A DNA stretch of 64,000 nt from Tsukamurella sputi (lineage in GTDB: Bacteria > Actinomycetota > Actinomycetes > Mycobacteriales > Mycobacteriaceae): contig NZ_VIGV01000002.1 of assembly GCF_007858445.1 (NCBI RefSeq), forward strand, positions 124,001 to 188,000. The letters are read 5' to 3'. A program made the translations under genes and the position numbers. Below the pieces are notes generated by a model. The model was not told the origin of the DNA. It made no database searches and saw only the letters and a program-made list of their open reading frames with translations. Positions 16,455-26,117 of this stretch are shown here, piece after piece. Position 1 is the stretch's first letter. Every line of letters starts with the position of its first letter.

Positions 16455-17918
16455 ATGGACATCCTGCGGACGAAGCCCCTAGCCAGGATCAAAGCCGACG
16501 GTGCCGCGGAGGGCGGCCTCCGACGGGACCTGCGTCTGGTCGACCTCATCGGATTCGGCGTCGGCATCGTGATCGGGACCGGCATCTTCACCCTGACCGG
16601 CGTACAGGCCAAGGTGAACGCCGGTCCCGGCATCGCGATCTCCTTCGTCGTCGCCGGCGTAGTGAGCCTGTTCGCCGCGCTCTGTTACGCCGAGCTCGCG
16701 GCCGCGGTCCCCACGGCGGGCAGTGCCTACACGTACGCCTACGCCACCATCGGCGAGGTATTCGCCTGGATCATCGGCTGGGATCTGCTGCTCGAGTTCG
16801 GCCTGGGCGCCGCCGTCGTCTCGCGCAGTTGGTCCGGCTATCTCGCCGACCTCTTCCACCTGCCGCCGCACCTGTTCACCGAGGAGGCCCCGGTCAACGT
16901 CGGTGCCATTCTCGTGATCGTGATCCTGGGTGTGGTCGCAACCGTCGGGATCCGCGAGTCCGCCCGGGTGACCAACGTGTTGGTGCTCGTGAAGGTGGCG
17001 ATCTCGGTCTTCGTCGTCATCGTGGGCGTCTTCTTCATCATTCGCTCGAACCTGGTGCCCTTCGTCCCGGACCCGGTGCCGGCGGAGTCCGGAGGGAACG
17101 CTCTGGACCGGCCGCTCATCGAGACCTTCCTCGGCGGCGCGCCGTCGCACTTCGGCGTCGCCGGCATCCTCACCGCGGCGGCGGTGGTCTTCTTCGCCTA
17201 CACGGGCTTCGAGGCGGTCGCCAACCTCGGCGAGGAGGCCCGCCGGCCCGAGCGGGACATGCCGAGGGCCTTGATCGGCACCCTCCTCGCCTGCACGCTG
17301 CTGTACGTCCTGGTCTCGGTCGTGCTCACCGGGATGGTCAAGTACACGGACATCGACTCCAGCGCCCCGCTGTCGAAGGCCTTCGACGTGGTGGGCGCGT
17401 CCTGGGCGGGAGACCTGGTGGCGATCGCCGCGGTGGCCGGCCTGACCTCGGTGATCCTCGTCGAACTGGTGACGATGGGGCGGATCGGCTTCGCGATGGG
17501 CCGCGACGGGTTGATCCCGCCCGCCGTGGCGAAGGTCTCGCCCCGGTTCGGCACACCCACCCGGCTGACTGTGATCATCGTGATCGTATGTGCCCTTATG
17601 GGCGGTTTCATCCCGATCGAGGCACTGTCGGAGATGGTCAGTATCGGCGCGCTCTTCGCATTCCTGCTGGTCTCCCTTGCGGTCCCGATCCTGCGACGCA
17701 CGAAACCGGATCTGAAGCGGCCCTTCCGAGTTCCGTTTTCGCCGCTCATTCCGGTGCTGTCGGGCCTGGCGTGCGTCTACCTCATGCTCAACCTCGCGGT
17801 CGCCACGTGGCTGCGCTTCCTGATCTGGTTCGCGCTCGGGGTCGCGATCTATCTCTTCTACGGACGGCGCCACTCCGTGTTGGGTCGTGACGACGCCGTG
17901 GCAGACTCTGGCGCGTGA
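16455..17918 (+). CDS. APC-family amino acid permease (YfnA/CAT-like)
   Basis: 487 residues with about twelve membrane helices. The start of helix 1 has the substrate-backbone motif GVGIVIGTGIFTLTG, and helix 6 has FFAYTGFEAVANLGEEARRP, both diagnostic of the cationic amino acid transporter/YfnA branch. The C-terminus is short and charged. It imports amino acids by proton symport or exchange at the inner membrane; the substrate is not readable. Its stop overlaps the start of the Gfo/Idh/MocA gene (GTGA). Confidence 0.9.
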   Translation: MDILRTKPLARIKADGAAEGGLRRDLRLVDLIGFGVGIVIGTGIFTLTGVQAKVNAGPGIAISFVVAGVVSLFAALCYAELAAAVPTAGSAYTYAYATIGEVFAWIIGWDLLLEFGLGAAVVSRSWSGYLADLFHLPPHLFTEEAPVNVGAILVIVILGVVATVGIRESARVTNVLVLVKVAISVFVVIVGVFFIIRSNLVPFVPDPVPAESGGNALDRPLIETFLGGAPSHFGVAGILTAAAVVFFAYTGFEAVANLGEEARRPERDMPRALIGTLLACTLLYVLVSVVLTGMVKYTDIDSSAPLSKAFDVVGASWAGDLVAIAAVAGLTSVILVELVTMGRIGFAMGRDGLIPPAVAKVSPRFGTPTRLTVIIVIVCALMGGFIPIEALSEMVSIGALFAFLLVSLAVPILRRTKPDLKRPFRVPFSPLIPVLSGLACVYLMLNLAVATWLRFLIWFALGVAIYLFYGRRHSVLGRDDAVADSGA

Positions 17919-18790
17919 CAGTGCGTATCGGTCTGGTCGGAGCGGGTCCGTGGGCGCGGGAGACGCACGCGCCGGCGCTGGAGGCGCACCCGGGGGTCGA
18001 ATTCGTGGGCGGTTGGGCTCGTGACCCGGCCGCCGCCGGCGAGGTCTTCCCGCGGAGCTTCGAGTCCCCCACCGCGCTGTTCGAGGCCGTCGATGCCGTC
18101 GCCTTCGCGGTACCGCCGAACGTACAGGCGCCCCTCGCGGAGCAGGCGGCCCGGGCGGGCAAGCACCTCGTCCTCGACAAGCCGATCGCTCTGGACATCG
18201 ACGGGGCCACTGCGCTCACGCGGACCGTCGTCGAGTCCGGTGTGCGCTCCGTCGTCGCCTTCACCCGCCGGTTCGCCCCCGAGACCCGCGAGTTCGTCCG
18301 CGACGCCGCGGCGCTGAAGCCGGTCGCCGCCGAGGCGCAGTGGCTCTCCGGCGCTGCGCTGGCGGGCAAATTCGCCGCCAGTGCGTGGCGCCAGGAACAG
18401 GGCGCGGTGTTCGACGTGGGGCCGCACGTCCTGGACCTGCTCGACGCGGTCGCGGGCCCGATCACGGACGTCGACGCAGCACGCTACGCGGAGGCGAGCG
18501 ACACCTGGACCGCGCAGCTCGCCCACGCCGGCGGTGCCTCCTCCACCGTCTCGCTGTCGTTGCGCACTCCCGTCCTGCCGACGGTGATGCGCGTGTCCGC
18601 CCACTCCACGGACGGTTTCGCCGTCCTGGACAGCCGGGAGACCCCGTCGACCGAGTGCTTCCGCGTGCTGCTCGACGAGTTCCTCGAGGCGGTCGCCACC
18701 GGCACCGACCACCCGCTCGACGTGCGGCACGGGCTGCGCATCCAGCGGGTGATCGAACAGATCCGACTCGCGGCCCACCCGTCGACGTGA
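17915..18790 (+). CDS. Gfo/Idh/MocA-family oxidoreductase
   Basis: 291 residues from the GTG at 17915 (overlapping the permease stop); GTG 17921 is the alternative. The N-terminal NAD(P) Rossmann fold begins IGLVGAGPWARETHAPAL, with AVPPNVQAPLAEQAARAGKHLVLDKP (key EKP-like site, here DKP, near residue 90). The C-terminal alpha/beta domain contains FDVGPHVLDLLDA, carrying the conserved GxHxxD-type catalytic pair. It probably acts on a sugar or polyol. It is shorter than the usual 330-380 residues. The GTGA overlaps on both sides make a tight permease-oxidoreductase-signalling operon. Confidence 0.85.
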   Translation: MTVRIGLVGAGPWARETHAPALEAHPGVEFVGGWARDPAAAGEVFPRSFESPTALFEAVDAVAFAVPPNVQAPLAEQAARAGKHLVLDKPIALDIDGATALTRTVVESGVRSVVAFTRRFAPETREFVRDAAALKPVAAEAQWLSGAALAGKFAASAWRQEQGAVFDVGPHVLDLLDAVAGPITDVDAARYAEASDTWTAQLAHAGGASSTVSLSLRTPVLPTVMRVSAHSTDGFAVLDSRETPSTECFRVLLDEFLEAVATGTDHPLDVRHGLRIQRVIEQIRLAAHPST

Positions 18791-21648
18791 CCACTCCCAG
18801 CCCCGACGAGAGGCCCGAAGGCGGTTCGATCGTCGGCGACATCGCGCGGTGGTTCATCGAACGCTCGCTGGACGGCTTCTACGTCCACGACGAGGACGGC
18901 CGGATCGTCGTGGTGAACGACGCCGCGTGCACGAGCACCGGCTACACCCGGGCGGAACTGCTCCGCATGAACGCCCTCGACATCGTGCAGGTCACCGTCG
19001 GGGAGGCGCGCCACAACTGGGAACTCGCGCTGTCGGGCACGAGGCTCGTGATCCCCGCGATGCACCGCCGGAAGGACGGCAGCACCTTCCCCGTGGAAGC
19101 GCACCTGTACTTCCACGTGATCGACGGCCGCCGTTACATCGCCGGACTGACGCGCGACATCTCCGAGCGCGTCGCCTCGGTGCGGGCGATGAGCGAGGCT
19201 CAGCGCCGGCTTCAGGAACGTGCCACCGAGTCGGCGAGCCACTCCGAGCGGGTGTCCGACCTCCTGCAGGCGGTGATCGATGCGGCCCCGGACCTCGTCT
19301 ACATCAAAGACCGCCAGGGGCACTACCAGTACATCAACAGCGCCGTCGCGGAGCTCGCGGGAATCTCGCCCGCCCTCGCGATCGGTGCCGACGACACCGT
19401 CGTCTTCCCGGCGATCGCAGACATCCTGATGGCGACCGACCGCGAGATCATGGAAAGCGGCATCGGCCGGGACGTCGAGGAGTACCCGGAAGTCGACGGG
19501 GAGCGCCGGATCTACATGTCTAACAAGGCCCCCTATCGGAACGCGGCCGGAGAGGTCATCGGCCTGATCGGCATCTCGCGCGATGTCACTGCGGATCGTC
19601 GGGACCAGGCGCGCCTGCGCCGCGCCGAACAGCGTTGGCAGTTCGCCATCGAAGGTGCGGGCGACGGCATGTGGGACTGGGACGTGACCACCGATGAGCT
19701 GTTCTACTCCCAGCGCTGGAAGTCGATGCTCGGGTACGCCGCCGAGGACGTCGGCTCGAGTGTCTCCGACTGGGCGGACCGGGTGCACCCCGACGACTAC
19801 GAGGCGAGCTGGAACAGCATTCAGCGGATCATCAACGGCGAGGCCGAGGAATTCTCCTTCGAGCACCGGATGCGGACCAAGGACGGCGGATGGCGCTGGG
19901 TCCAGTCCCGCGGCCGCGCCATGGAGGCCGGCCCCGACGGCAGGCCCACGCGGCTCATCGGTACGCACACCGACATCACCGATCGCCGGCTCGCCGAGTC
20001 CGAGATCCGCGAACTCAACCGCCGCCTCCGGTGGCGGGCCGACCACGACGACTTGACCGGCCTCCTCGGTCGCGCCGGCTTCATCGAGCGCGCCACCGAG
20101 GTCGTCGAACTGCGCCGCGATGACGGCGCCGAGCTCGCCGTGCTGTGGATCGATCTCGACTCGTTCAAGCGGATCAACGACTCGCTGGGCCACAAGGTGG
20201 GCGATCAGGTGCTCCAGATCGTGGCTCGGCGCCTGCAGGCCGCGAGCCTGCCCTCCGATCTCGTCGCACGGCTCGGCGGCGACGAGTTCGTCGTCCTGCG
20301 ACCTCGCGTCGACGCCGCGCACGCGACCACGGAGTGGGCCGAACGGGTCCGCAGCACGATGGCCGACCCCGTCGAGGTCGACGGACTGCACCTCACCGTC
20401 ACCTGCTCCATCGGCATCGTCGAGTCCCTGGCCGCCGCCGACGGCATCACTCAGTTGCTGATCGACGGCGACCTGGCGCTGTTCCAGGCCAAACGCGACG
20501 GCCGCAACCGCGTGGTCGCGCACTCCGCGGGGTTGCGCGCGCCGCAGCAGGAGCGGGTGGCGCTCGTGACCCACGTGCGCTCGATGATCGAGTCCGGGCG
20601 GATCGTCGTCCGCTACCAGCCCGTCCTGGACCTGACCACCGGGGCGATGGTCGGTGCGGAGGCGCTCACCCGGATCCCCGGGCCGTCCGGCCAGGAGCTC
20701 ACGCCCGCGGACTTCCTCCCTCACCTCGAAGCGCTCGGCATGATCCCCGATCTCGCGCGCCTGGTGCTCGACCGAGCGTGCACGGACTTCGCCGCCGCAC
20801 CGGGACTCGGGTGGGTATCGGTGAACCTCGCCTCCGAGGACCTCGCCGATCCTCGCCTGCCCCACGACGTGGAGAGCACCCTGCGGCGGACCGGCCTCGA
20901 CCCGTCGCGCCTGATCCTGGAGATCAACGAACGGGTCGTCCCGGAGCGGCACGTCCTGGCGGCGACGCACCGCTTGATCGACCTCGGTACCCGGATCGCG
21001 CTCGACGACTTCGGCACCGGCTGGTCGAGTCTCGCGCAGCTCCGCGACCTCGACCTGGCACTGGTCAAGATCGACCGATCCGTGGTGGTGGCCTCGACCG
21101 GGCACGAGTATGCGCGCCTCGAGGCGATGCTCGATGCGGCGGTCGCCATGGCGCGGGCCCTGGACCTCGACGTGATCGCCGAGGGTATCGAGTGCCCCGC
21201 GGAGTCCGAGGCGCTCGCCGCTGCGGGCGCTCACTTCGCGCAGGGCTTCCTGTGGTCCCACCCGGTCGACATCGACGAGCTCCGGAGGTGGGCGGCCGGC
21301 GACGGCGCTACGCTGGGGGCCATGACGCAGCCCGGCGACGACGCTCCGACTCCTGCCCCCGAGTCGGTGCCGCCCGTACCGGAGCCGATCGACGCGGAGA
21401 TCGTCGATGTGGTGCCCCCGGGCCCCGCGGCACCGTCGTACGAGGACGTCACCGGCTACACCGCGGCGGGGGTGCCCACCTTCGACCACATCCGCGACAA
21501 GATCGAGCGTCGCACCACCACGGCTCTCGGCGCCGAGGAACTCGCCCACGGCACCGCGGCCGGTCAGGACGCCGAACGCGCCTTCGCCGAACGGGAGAAG
21601 GCCGCCAAGGCCAGGCTCGAGGAGATCCGGCGCTCGATGGGGTCCTGA
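18787..21648 (+). CDS. Triple-PAS GGDEF-EAL cyclic-di-GMP protein with C-terminal tail
   Basis: 953 residues from GTG 18787, soluble. Three PAS domains lie at ~20-125, ~155-275 and ~280-400 (the last with a PAC motif WRWVQSRGR). The GGDEF domain spans ~415-575 with an intact LGGDEF near 496. The EAL domain spans ~590-845 with intact EAL near 625, NER, DDFGTGWSS and AEGIE. Both cyclase and phosphodiesterase are thus potentially active. The inhibitory RxxD site has Leu instead of Arg (LPSD). Residues 846-953 are a Pro/Glu-rich, coiled-coil tail foreign to EAL proteins; it may be a separate gene fused in frame. The gene overlaps the previous stop by GTGA. Confidence 0.9.
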   Translation: MTTPSPDERPEGGSIVGDIARWFIERSLDGFYVHDEDGRIVVVNDAACTSTGYTRAELLRMNALDIVQVTVGEARHNWELALSGTRLVIPAMHRRKDGSTFPVEAHLYFHVIDGRRYIAGLTRDISERVASVRAMSEAQRRLQERATESASHSERVSDLLQAVIDAAPDLVYIKDRQGHYQYINSAVAELAGISPALAIGADDTVVFPAIADILMATDREIMESGIGRDVEEYPEVDGERRIYMSNKAPYRNAAGEVIGLIGISRDVTADRRDQARLRRAEQRWQFAIEGAGDGMWDWDVTTDELFYSQRWKSMLGYAAEDVGSSVSDWADRVHPDDYEASWNSIQRIINGEAEEFSFEHRMRTKDGGWRWVQSRGRAMEAGPDGRPTRLIGTHTDITDRRLAESEIRELNRRLRWRADHDDLTGLLGRAGFIERATEVVELRRDDGAELAVLWIDLDSFKRINDSLGHKVGDQVLQIVARRLQAASLPSDLVARLGGDEFVVLRPRVDAAHATTEWAERVRSTMADPVEVDGLHLTVTCSIGIVESLAAADGITQLLIDGDLALFQAKRDGRNRVVAHSAGLRAPQQERVALVTHVRSMIESGRIVVRYQPVLDLTTGAMVGAEALTRIPGPSGQELTPADFLPHLEALGMIPDLARLVLDRACTDFAAAPGLGWVSVNLASEDLADPRLPHDVESTLRRTGLDPSRLILEINERVVPERHVLAATHRLIDLGTRIALDDFGTGWSSLAQLRDLDLALVKIDRSVVVASTGHEYARLEAMLDAAVAMARALDLDVIAEGIECPAESEALAAAGAHFAQGFLWSHPVDIDELRRWAAGDGATLGAMTQPGDDAPTPAPESVPPVPEPIDAEIVDVVPPGPAAPSYEDVTGYTAAGVPTFDHIRDKIERRTTTALGAEELAHGTAAGQDAERAFAEREKAAKARLEEIRRSMGS
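21309..21648 (+). other. Possible independent in-frame gene for the 108-aa tail
   Basis: An in-frame ATG at 21322 is preceded by TACGCT (21309-21314) with a seven-base gap, the layout of a leaderless promoter. The encoded 108 residues have a Pro-rich start, then VPTFDHIRDKIERRTTTAL and a charged helical end EKAAKARLEEIRRSMG. I recall short standalone actinobacterial proteins with this pattern. It could be expressed alone or as the tail of the GGDEF-EAL protein. Confidence 0.45.
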
Positions 21649-21652
21649 CGCA

Positions 21653-22594
21653 TCAGACCAGTCGGTCGAAGATGCGCAGCGCGTTGCCCCGGTCGATCGC
21701 GGTCGCGGCGTCGGGGTCGAGGCCCGATTCCTCATCCAGGATCCGGGTGAACCGAGTACCCACCTCCGGCGGGGCGTACGGGAAGTCGCTGCCGTAGAGG
21801 ATGCGTGACGGGTCGGCGAACTCCCGGAGTGCGGCGAAGGCGTACCGCCCCGACGACAGCGCGGTGTCCCAGTAGAACGTCCGGAACGCCGCGAGGAGCT
21901 CGCCGGATGAGCGTCCCTCGGGATCGAGCGCCGCCTGCAGCTCGCAGAATCGGAGCGCAGCATAGGGCACGAAGCCGCCCGCGTGCGACAGGACGATCCG
22001 CACGTTCGGGTACCGGTCCGTGATGCCGTGGAGCACCATGTGGACGGCGTTGCGGGTGGTGTCGAAGGGGTAGTCGACCAGCGGTCCCGGTACGTCCGGA
22101 AGGAGCGGCAGCTGCGGGTGCGCGGGGTGGATGAAGACCACGGCGCGATGCCGGTCCAGGGCTTCCCACAGCGGCGTGAACACCGGGTCACCGAGGTAGA
22201 CGCCCTCGTAGTTGGAGAGCAGCACGACACCGTCGGCGGCCAGTTCGGTGAGCGCGCACTCGACCTCCGCGACGGCGCCGTCGACGTCGGGCAGCGGCAC
22301 CGTCGCGAAGGCGCCGAACCGGTCGGGGCGGCGGCGCACGAGATCGGCGGCGTACTCGTTGACGCGCCGCGCCATGTCCCGGCGCTCGGTCCCCCGCCAG
22401 CCGACGACGCTCGGGGCGGTCAGCGACACTACGCTCGTGGCGATGTCGTTGTCGTCCATGAAGGACAGGTGCGCGTCCTCCGACCATGCGGGCAGTGTCC
22501 AGCCGGACGGGTCGCCGCCGTGCTCGGCGAGCGCGGCGCCCCAGAACGGAGGAACGAGGTGGGTGTGAACGTCGATGCGGTTTCTCTCGGTCAT
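21653..22594 (-). CDS. Amidohydrolase family (ACMSD-like) metal-dependent hydrolase/decarboxylase
   Basis: 313 residues from ATG 22594. The metal site is visible: RIDVHTHLVPP at the N-terminus (HxH), FIHPAHPQ near residue 165, LSHAGGFVPYAALRF near 210 and LYGSDFPYAPPE near 275 (final Asp). This is the amidohydrolase-2/ACMSD group, which decarboxylates or hydrolyses aromatic or cyclic acids. It is divergent from an XRE regulator across an 83-bp gap containing a dyad. The end is 4 bp from the convergent GGDEF-EAL gene. Substrate is unknown. Confidence 0.88.
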   Translation of the reverse strand: MTERNRIDVHTHLVPPFWGAALAEHGGDPSGWTLPAWSEDAHLSFMDDNDIATSVVSLTAPSVVGWRGTERRDMARRVNEYAADLVRRRPDRFGAFATVPLPDVDGAVAEVECALTELAADGVVLLSNYEGVYLGDPVFTPLWEALDRHRAVVFIHPAHPQLPLLPDVPGPLVDYPFDTTRNAVHMVLHGITDRYPNVRIVLSHAGGFVPYAALRFCELQAALDPEGRSSGELLAAFRTFYWDTALSSGRYAFAALREFADPSRILYGSDFPYAPPEVGTRFTRILDEESGLDPDAATAIDRGNALRIFDRLV

Positions 22595-22629
22595 GCCTCC
22601 ACCCTGCTCCGGAGGTGCCATGGGCGGCA

Positions 22630-22648
22630 GGGGAGGAATCCCCTCCCC
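22630..22648. promoter_or_regulatory. Dyad in the amidohydrolase/XRE intergenic gap
   Basis: GGGGAGG (22630-22636) is repeated inverted as CCTCCCC (22642-22648) around a five-base centre. It is placed between two divergent genes, so it is a candidate operator for the XRE regulator. It also resembles a ribosome-site-rich stretch, so confidence is limited. Confidence 0.4.
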
Positions 22649-22677
22649 CTCCCTGCAGCGACGGCGGCGGGGCACTG

Positions 22678-23445
22678 ATGGCGCGCGATCCCCGGTTGGT
22701 GACGCTCGGCGCCTTCGTGCGGACGCGACGCGACGCGGCGGTCCCACCCCCGACCGAGGAACGTCGTCAGGTCTCCGGGTTGCGCCGGGAGGAGGTCGCG
22801 GCCCGTGCCTTCATCAGCGACGACTACTACCGCCGCATCGAGCAGGGCCGGATCGTGCCGAGCGGAGACGTGCTGCGCCGCATCGGCGAGGTGCTCGGAT
22901 TCGGCGACGACGAGTACCGGTACGCGCAGTCCCTGCTCGCCGACCCGGGCGATGCGGACCGCCCCGAGGCGGCGGCGCCGAGCGCGGCGCTGCGTAGCCT
23001 CGTCGGCCAGCTCGGCGATGTGCCGGCGCTCGTGATCGGACCGGGCACCGCGATCCTCGCCTGGAACCGCGCCGCGGCCGGGCTCCTGGTGGACTTCGCC
23101 GCCGTCCCCGCCGATCGTCGCCGGTACGCCGAGCTGCTGTTCACCGACGAGGACTTCCAGAGCCGGTTCGCGGACCTCGACGCGATGCGCCGCACCGTCG
23201 TCGGGATCGTGCGGGCGAGCGCACCGTCGGGCGAACCCGACGGTGCCTGGATCGACCGGCTGGTGGCCGCGGACGAGCGGTTCCGAGAGCTGTGGCGGCG
23301 GCACGATGTGACCCAGCCGCACGATCATCTGCGGGTGCGGCTGCGCACCGGCGGCGGCGCGAGCATCGAGTACGACCAGGTCGTGCTGCAGGTCGTCGAC
23401 GAACCGACGCAGCGGGTGCTGCTGTTCGCCCGGTGCTCCCCCTAG
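22678..23445 (+). CDS. XRE-type regulator with MmyB-like ligand domain
   Basis: 255 residues. The N-terminal helix-turn-helix (~residues 5-80) contains the family-specific VSGLRREEVAARAFISDDYYRRIEQGR segment (limits 32-58). It is followed by an MmyB-like domain that has a PAS-like fold and may bind a small molecule (LVIGPGTAILAWNRAAAGLL, DFQSRFADLDA). Such regulators usually control the gene next to them. Here that is the divergent amidohydrolase. It ends 16 bp before the convergent trpB2 end. Confidence 0.9.
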   Translation: MARDPRLVTLGAFVRTRRDAAVPPPTEERRQVSGLRREEVAARAFISDDYYRRIEQGRIVPSGDVLRRIGEVLGFGDDEYRYAQSLLADPGDADRPEAAAPSAALRSLVGQLGDVPALVIGPGTAILAWNRAAAGLLVDFAAVPADRRRYAELLFTDEDFQSRFADLDAMRRTVVGIVRASAPSGEPDGAWIDRLVAADERFRELWRRHDVTQPHDHLRVRLRTGGGASIEYDQVVLQVVDEPTQRVLLFARCSP

Positions 23446-23461
23446 AGCGCCGGGCGCAGCA

Positions 23462-24760
23462 TCAGGCCAGGCCGCCGGCGAGGTACTCCGCGTAGGCGGG
23501 CAGGTCCAGCTGACCGTGGCCGGAGAGGCCGATGACCAGCACCTCGTCGGAGTGCTCACGCGCGTAGTCCGCGGCGGCGGCGATGGCGTGCGTCGATTCG
23601 GGCGCCGGCACGATGCCCTGCGACCGCGCGAAGAGCACGCCCGCGGCGAAGGCGTCGTTCTGCTCGATCGCGAGGCCCTCGACGAGGCCCAGCTCGACGG
23701 TGTGGCTCAGCGCCGGCGACATGCCGTGGTAGCGCAGGCCACCGGCGTGGATCGGGTCGGGAACGAAGTCCATGCCGAGCGTGTGCATCTTGAGCAGCGG
23801 GGTGAGGCCGGCGACGTCGCCGTGGTCGTACCGGTACTCACCCTTCGTGATCGACGGGCACGCCGCGGGCTCGGCGGCCACGATCCGCGGGTCCTGGCGG
23901 CCGTGGATCTTCTCCCGCAGGAACGGGAACGCCAGCCCGGCGAGGTTGGAGCCGCCTCCGGCGCAGCCGAAGACCACGTCGGCGCCGTTCTCGTGCTGCG
24001 CGAGCTGCTCGACGGCCTCGAGGCCGATCACCGACTGGTGCAGGACGACGTGGTTGAGCACGCTGCCCAGGGCGTAGCGGGCCTCGGGGTCCTGGGCCGC
24101 GACCTCGACGGCCTCGGAGACGGCCATGCCGAGGCTGCCGGTGGTGTCCGGGTCCTTCGCGAGCATCGCGCGGCCGGCCTCGGTGAGGTCGGACGGGCTC
24201 GGGTGGACGGTGCCGCCGTAGGTGCGCATGAGGTGGCCGCGGTAGGGCTTGGAATCGAACGAGGCGCGCACCTGCCACACCTCGACGTCGATCCCGAACT
24301 GGGCGCCCGCGAAGGAGAGGGCGCTGCCCCACTGGCCCGCGCCGGTCTCCGTGGTCAGCTTCTTCACCCCGTCGGCCGCGTTGTAATAGGCCTGCGCGAC
24401 GGCGGAGTTCGTCTTGTGCGAGCCGACGGGACTCACGCCCTCGTACTTGACGTAGATCCGGCAGGAGGTGCCCAGCGCCTCCTCGAACTTCCGCGCGCGG
24501 ATCAGGGGCGACGGCCGCCACATCGCCAGGATCTCGCGGACCGGTTCGGGGATCTCGTGGTAGGCCTCGGTGGACGCCTCCTGCGCGATGAGGCCGCTCG
24601 CGAACAGCGGCGCCAGATCCTCGGGCTGCACCGGCTCCTTGGTCCCCGGGTGCAGGTGGGGCGGGATGGGCGTCTCCAGCTCCGCGGCCAGGTTGTACCA
24701 GTGGGTGGGTACCTCGACAGTGGTGATGTCCTGGTGCGGTGCGGCGTCCGAGAGTGTCAT
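23462..24760 (-). CDS. TrpB2-type PLP enzyme (tryptophan synthase beta-like)
   Basis: 432 residues. The long N-terminal extension ([20 protein letters not shown]) is typical of the TrpB2 branch, as are the PLP lysine motif [14 protein letters not shown] near residue 115, [14 protein letters not shown] and the phosphate loop [11 protein letters not shown] near 270. It makes tryptophan from indole and serine, or acts as a serine/indole salvage enzyme. No trpA or other trp gene is adjacent, in line with a stand-alone indole salvage role, which is inference. The start is ATG 24760. Confidence 0.9.
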   Translation of the reverse strand: MTLSDAAPHQDITTVEVPTHWYNLAAELETPIPPHLHPGTKEPVQPEDLAPLFASGLIAQEASTEAYHEIPEPVREILAMWRPSPLIRARKFEEALGTSCRIYVKYEGVSPVGSHKTNSAVAQAYYNAADGVKKLTTETGAGQWGSALSFAGAQFGIDVEVWQVRASFDSKPYRGHLMRTYGGTVHPSPSDLTEAGRAMLAKDPDTTGSLGMAVSEAVEVAAQDPEARYALGSVLNHVVLHQSVIGLEAVEQLAQHENGADVVFGCAGGGSNLAGLAFPFLREKIHGRQDPRIVAAEPAACPSITKGEYRYDHGDVAGLTPLLKMHTLGMDFVPDPIHAGGLRYHGMSPALSHTVELGLVEGLAIEQNDAFAAGVLFARSQGIVPAPESTHAIAAAADYAREHSDEVLVIGLSGHGQLDLPAYAEYLAGGLA

Positions 24761-24860
24761 GGCTCACAGACTAGATCGCCCGGTTTCGGCGTCTTTCCCA
24801 CAGGTCCGTCTTAGCGACGGCGCCTATCCTGGGCGACGTGCGAGGACGGAGGATCGGACG

Positions 24861-26105
24861 GTGAACCCGCTGCGGAACCTGCAGCTCACCGCTGGTCCCG
24901 TACCTCTCCTGCTGCTGCTCGCCGGTGCCGCGGCGCTCGCCGGGCTGATCAGCGCCACCCGCCGGACCGGATCCACGCGGACGGTCCTGGCCTGCATCGG
25001 CATCGCGCTCGGGGCGACGGCGCTGGTCGACTTCCTCGTCGAGTTCGTCTGGAAGCCCTTCCCCGACCGCCTCGATCCCCTCGTGCTGCTGTGGATCGGC
25101 CTCGCGGTCCTGGCGCTCCTGCTGGCGGGCGTCCGTGTCGCCCGCGCCCGCTCCTGGCGGTCGGCCTGGCTCAGCGGCGCCGCCGTCGCGATCGTGGCGC
25201 TGATGGGCGCGGGTCAGGTCAACTCTCTGTACGCCGCGTACCCGTCGGTCGAGGACCTGCTGCCCGTCGACTACCCGGCGACGGTGCCCCGTCCCTCCCC
25301 GGGATCGGACGCCGCACGGGGGGTCGTCATCCGGGCGACGGTGCCGCCGACCCGCTCCCGCTTCGCCGCCCGCCAGGCCCTGATCTACCTGCCCCCGGCG
25401 TACCTGTCCGGCGCACGCGAACGGCTGCCGGTCCTGATGCTGCTCCCCGGCCAGCCCGGATCGCCGCGCGACTGGTTCTCCGGCGGCAAGCTGGCCCGCA
25501 CCATGGACGCCCACGCCGCACGGCACGGCGGCCTCGCACCGGTCGTGGTGGTGCCGGACGCCACCGGGGGGCAGTTCGAGAATCCACTCTGCGCCGACTC
25601 CCGGAAGAAGCGTGCCGCGACCTACCTCGCCGAGGACGTCCCCGCCTGGGTGCGGCAGAACCTCTCTGTCGATCCCGCCCCGCAGGCCTGGGCGGTGGGC
25701 GGCTACTCCTACGGCGGAACCTGTGCGCTGCAACTCGCGACGCGTTTCCCCGAGGTCTTCCGCACCTTTCTCGCCCTGTCGCCCGACGCCGAGCCGGATC
25801 TGGGCGGTGGACGCGAGGAGACGATCCGGGACGCCTTCGCCGGCGATCGCGGGGCGTACGCGCTCGCGAACCCCCTCACCCGGCTGGCCGCCCAGCGGTT
25901 CCCCGACAGCGCCGGCGTGCTCGTCGCCGGCACGGATGATCCCGTGTCGACGGGCGCGTCGAAGCGGGTCGCCGCGGCGGCATCCGCCGCCGGGATGACG
26001 GTGCGCACCCGCTGGATCCGGGGCGGGCACGACTTCGCGGTGTGGTCGGGCGGCCTCACCGCGGAACTCGACTGGCTCGGCGGCCGATTGGGCCTGCCGG
26101 GCTGA
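24861..26105 (+). CDS. Membrane-anchored esterase of the antigen-85/esterase-D type
   Basis: 414 residues from GTG 24861, with a GGAGG site ten bases upstream. About four membrane helices occupy residues ~8-130. An extracytoplasmic alpha/beta-hydrolase domain follows: IYLPPAYLSGARERLPVLMLLPG, then VVVVPDATGG. The nucleophile elbow is GGYSYGGTCALQLAT (Ser near 288), then an Asp region AGTDDPVS, and HDFAVW carries the catalytic His near 392. The architecture resembles corynebacterial/mycolata membrane esterases related to mycolyltransferases. Acting on envelope acyl esters is a reasonable inference. Confidence 0.82.
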   Translation: MNPLRNLQLTAGPVPLLLLLAGAAALAGLISATRRTGSTRTVLACIGIALGATALVDFLVEFVWKPFPDRLDPLVLLWIGLAVLALLLAGVRVARARSWRSAWLSGAAVAIVALMGAGQVNSLYAAYPSVEDLLPVDYPATVPRPSPGSDAARGVVIRATVPPTRSRFAARQALIYLPPAYLSGARERLPVLMLLPGQPGSPRDWFSGGKLARTMDAHAARHGGLAPVVVVPDATGGQFENPLCADSRKKRAATYLAEDVPAWVRQNLSVDPAPQAWAVGGYSYGGTCALQLATRFPEVFRTFLALSPDAEPDLGGGREETIRDAFAGDRGAYALANPLTRLAAQRFPDSAGVLVAGTDDPVSTGASKRVAAAASAAGMTVRTRWIRGGHDFAVWSGGLTAELDWLGGRLGLPG

Positions 26106-26117
26106 GCGGCTCAGTGG

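Noticed and set aside
18484-22230. A 1248-codon open frame on the minus strand, antisense to the GGDEF-EAL gene
   Set aside because: The protein it would encode has Arg/Gly/Asp/Val-rich low-complexity composition with no domain, while the opposite strand encodes clear PAS, GGDEF and EAL domains. It is a product of high GC third positions.
23447-23457. GCGC-CGG-GCGC between the XRE and trpB2 genes as a terminator
   Set aside because: The stem is only four base pairs and there is no T-rich tail; chance is likely.
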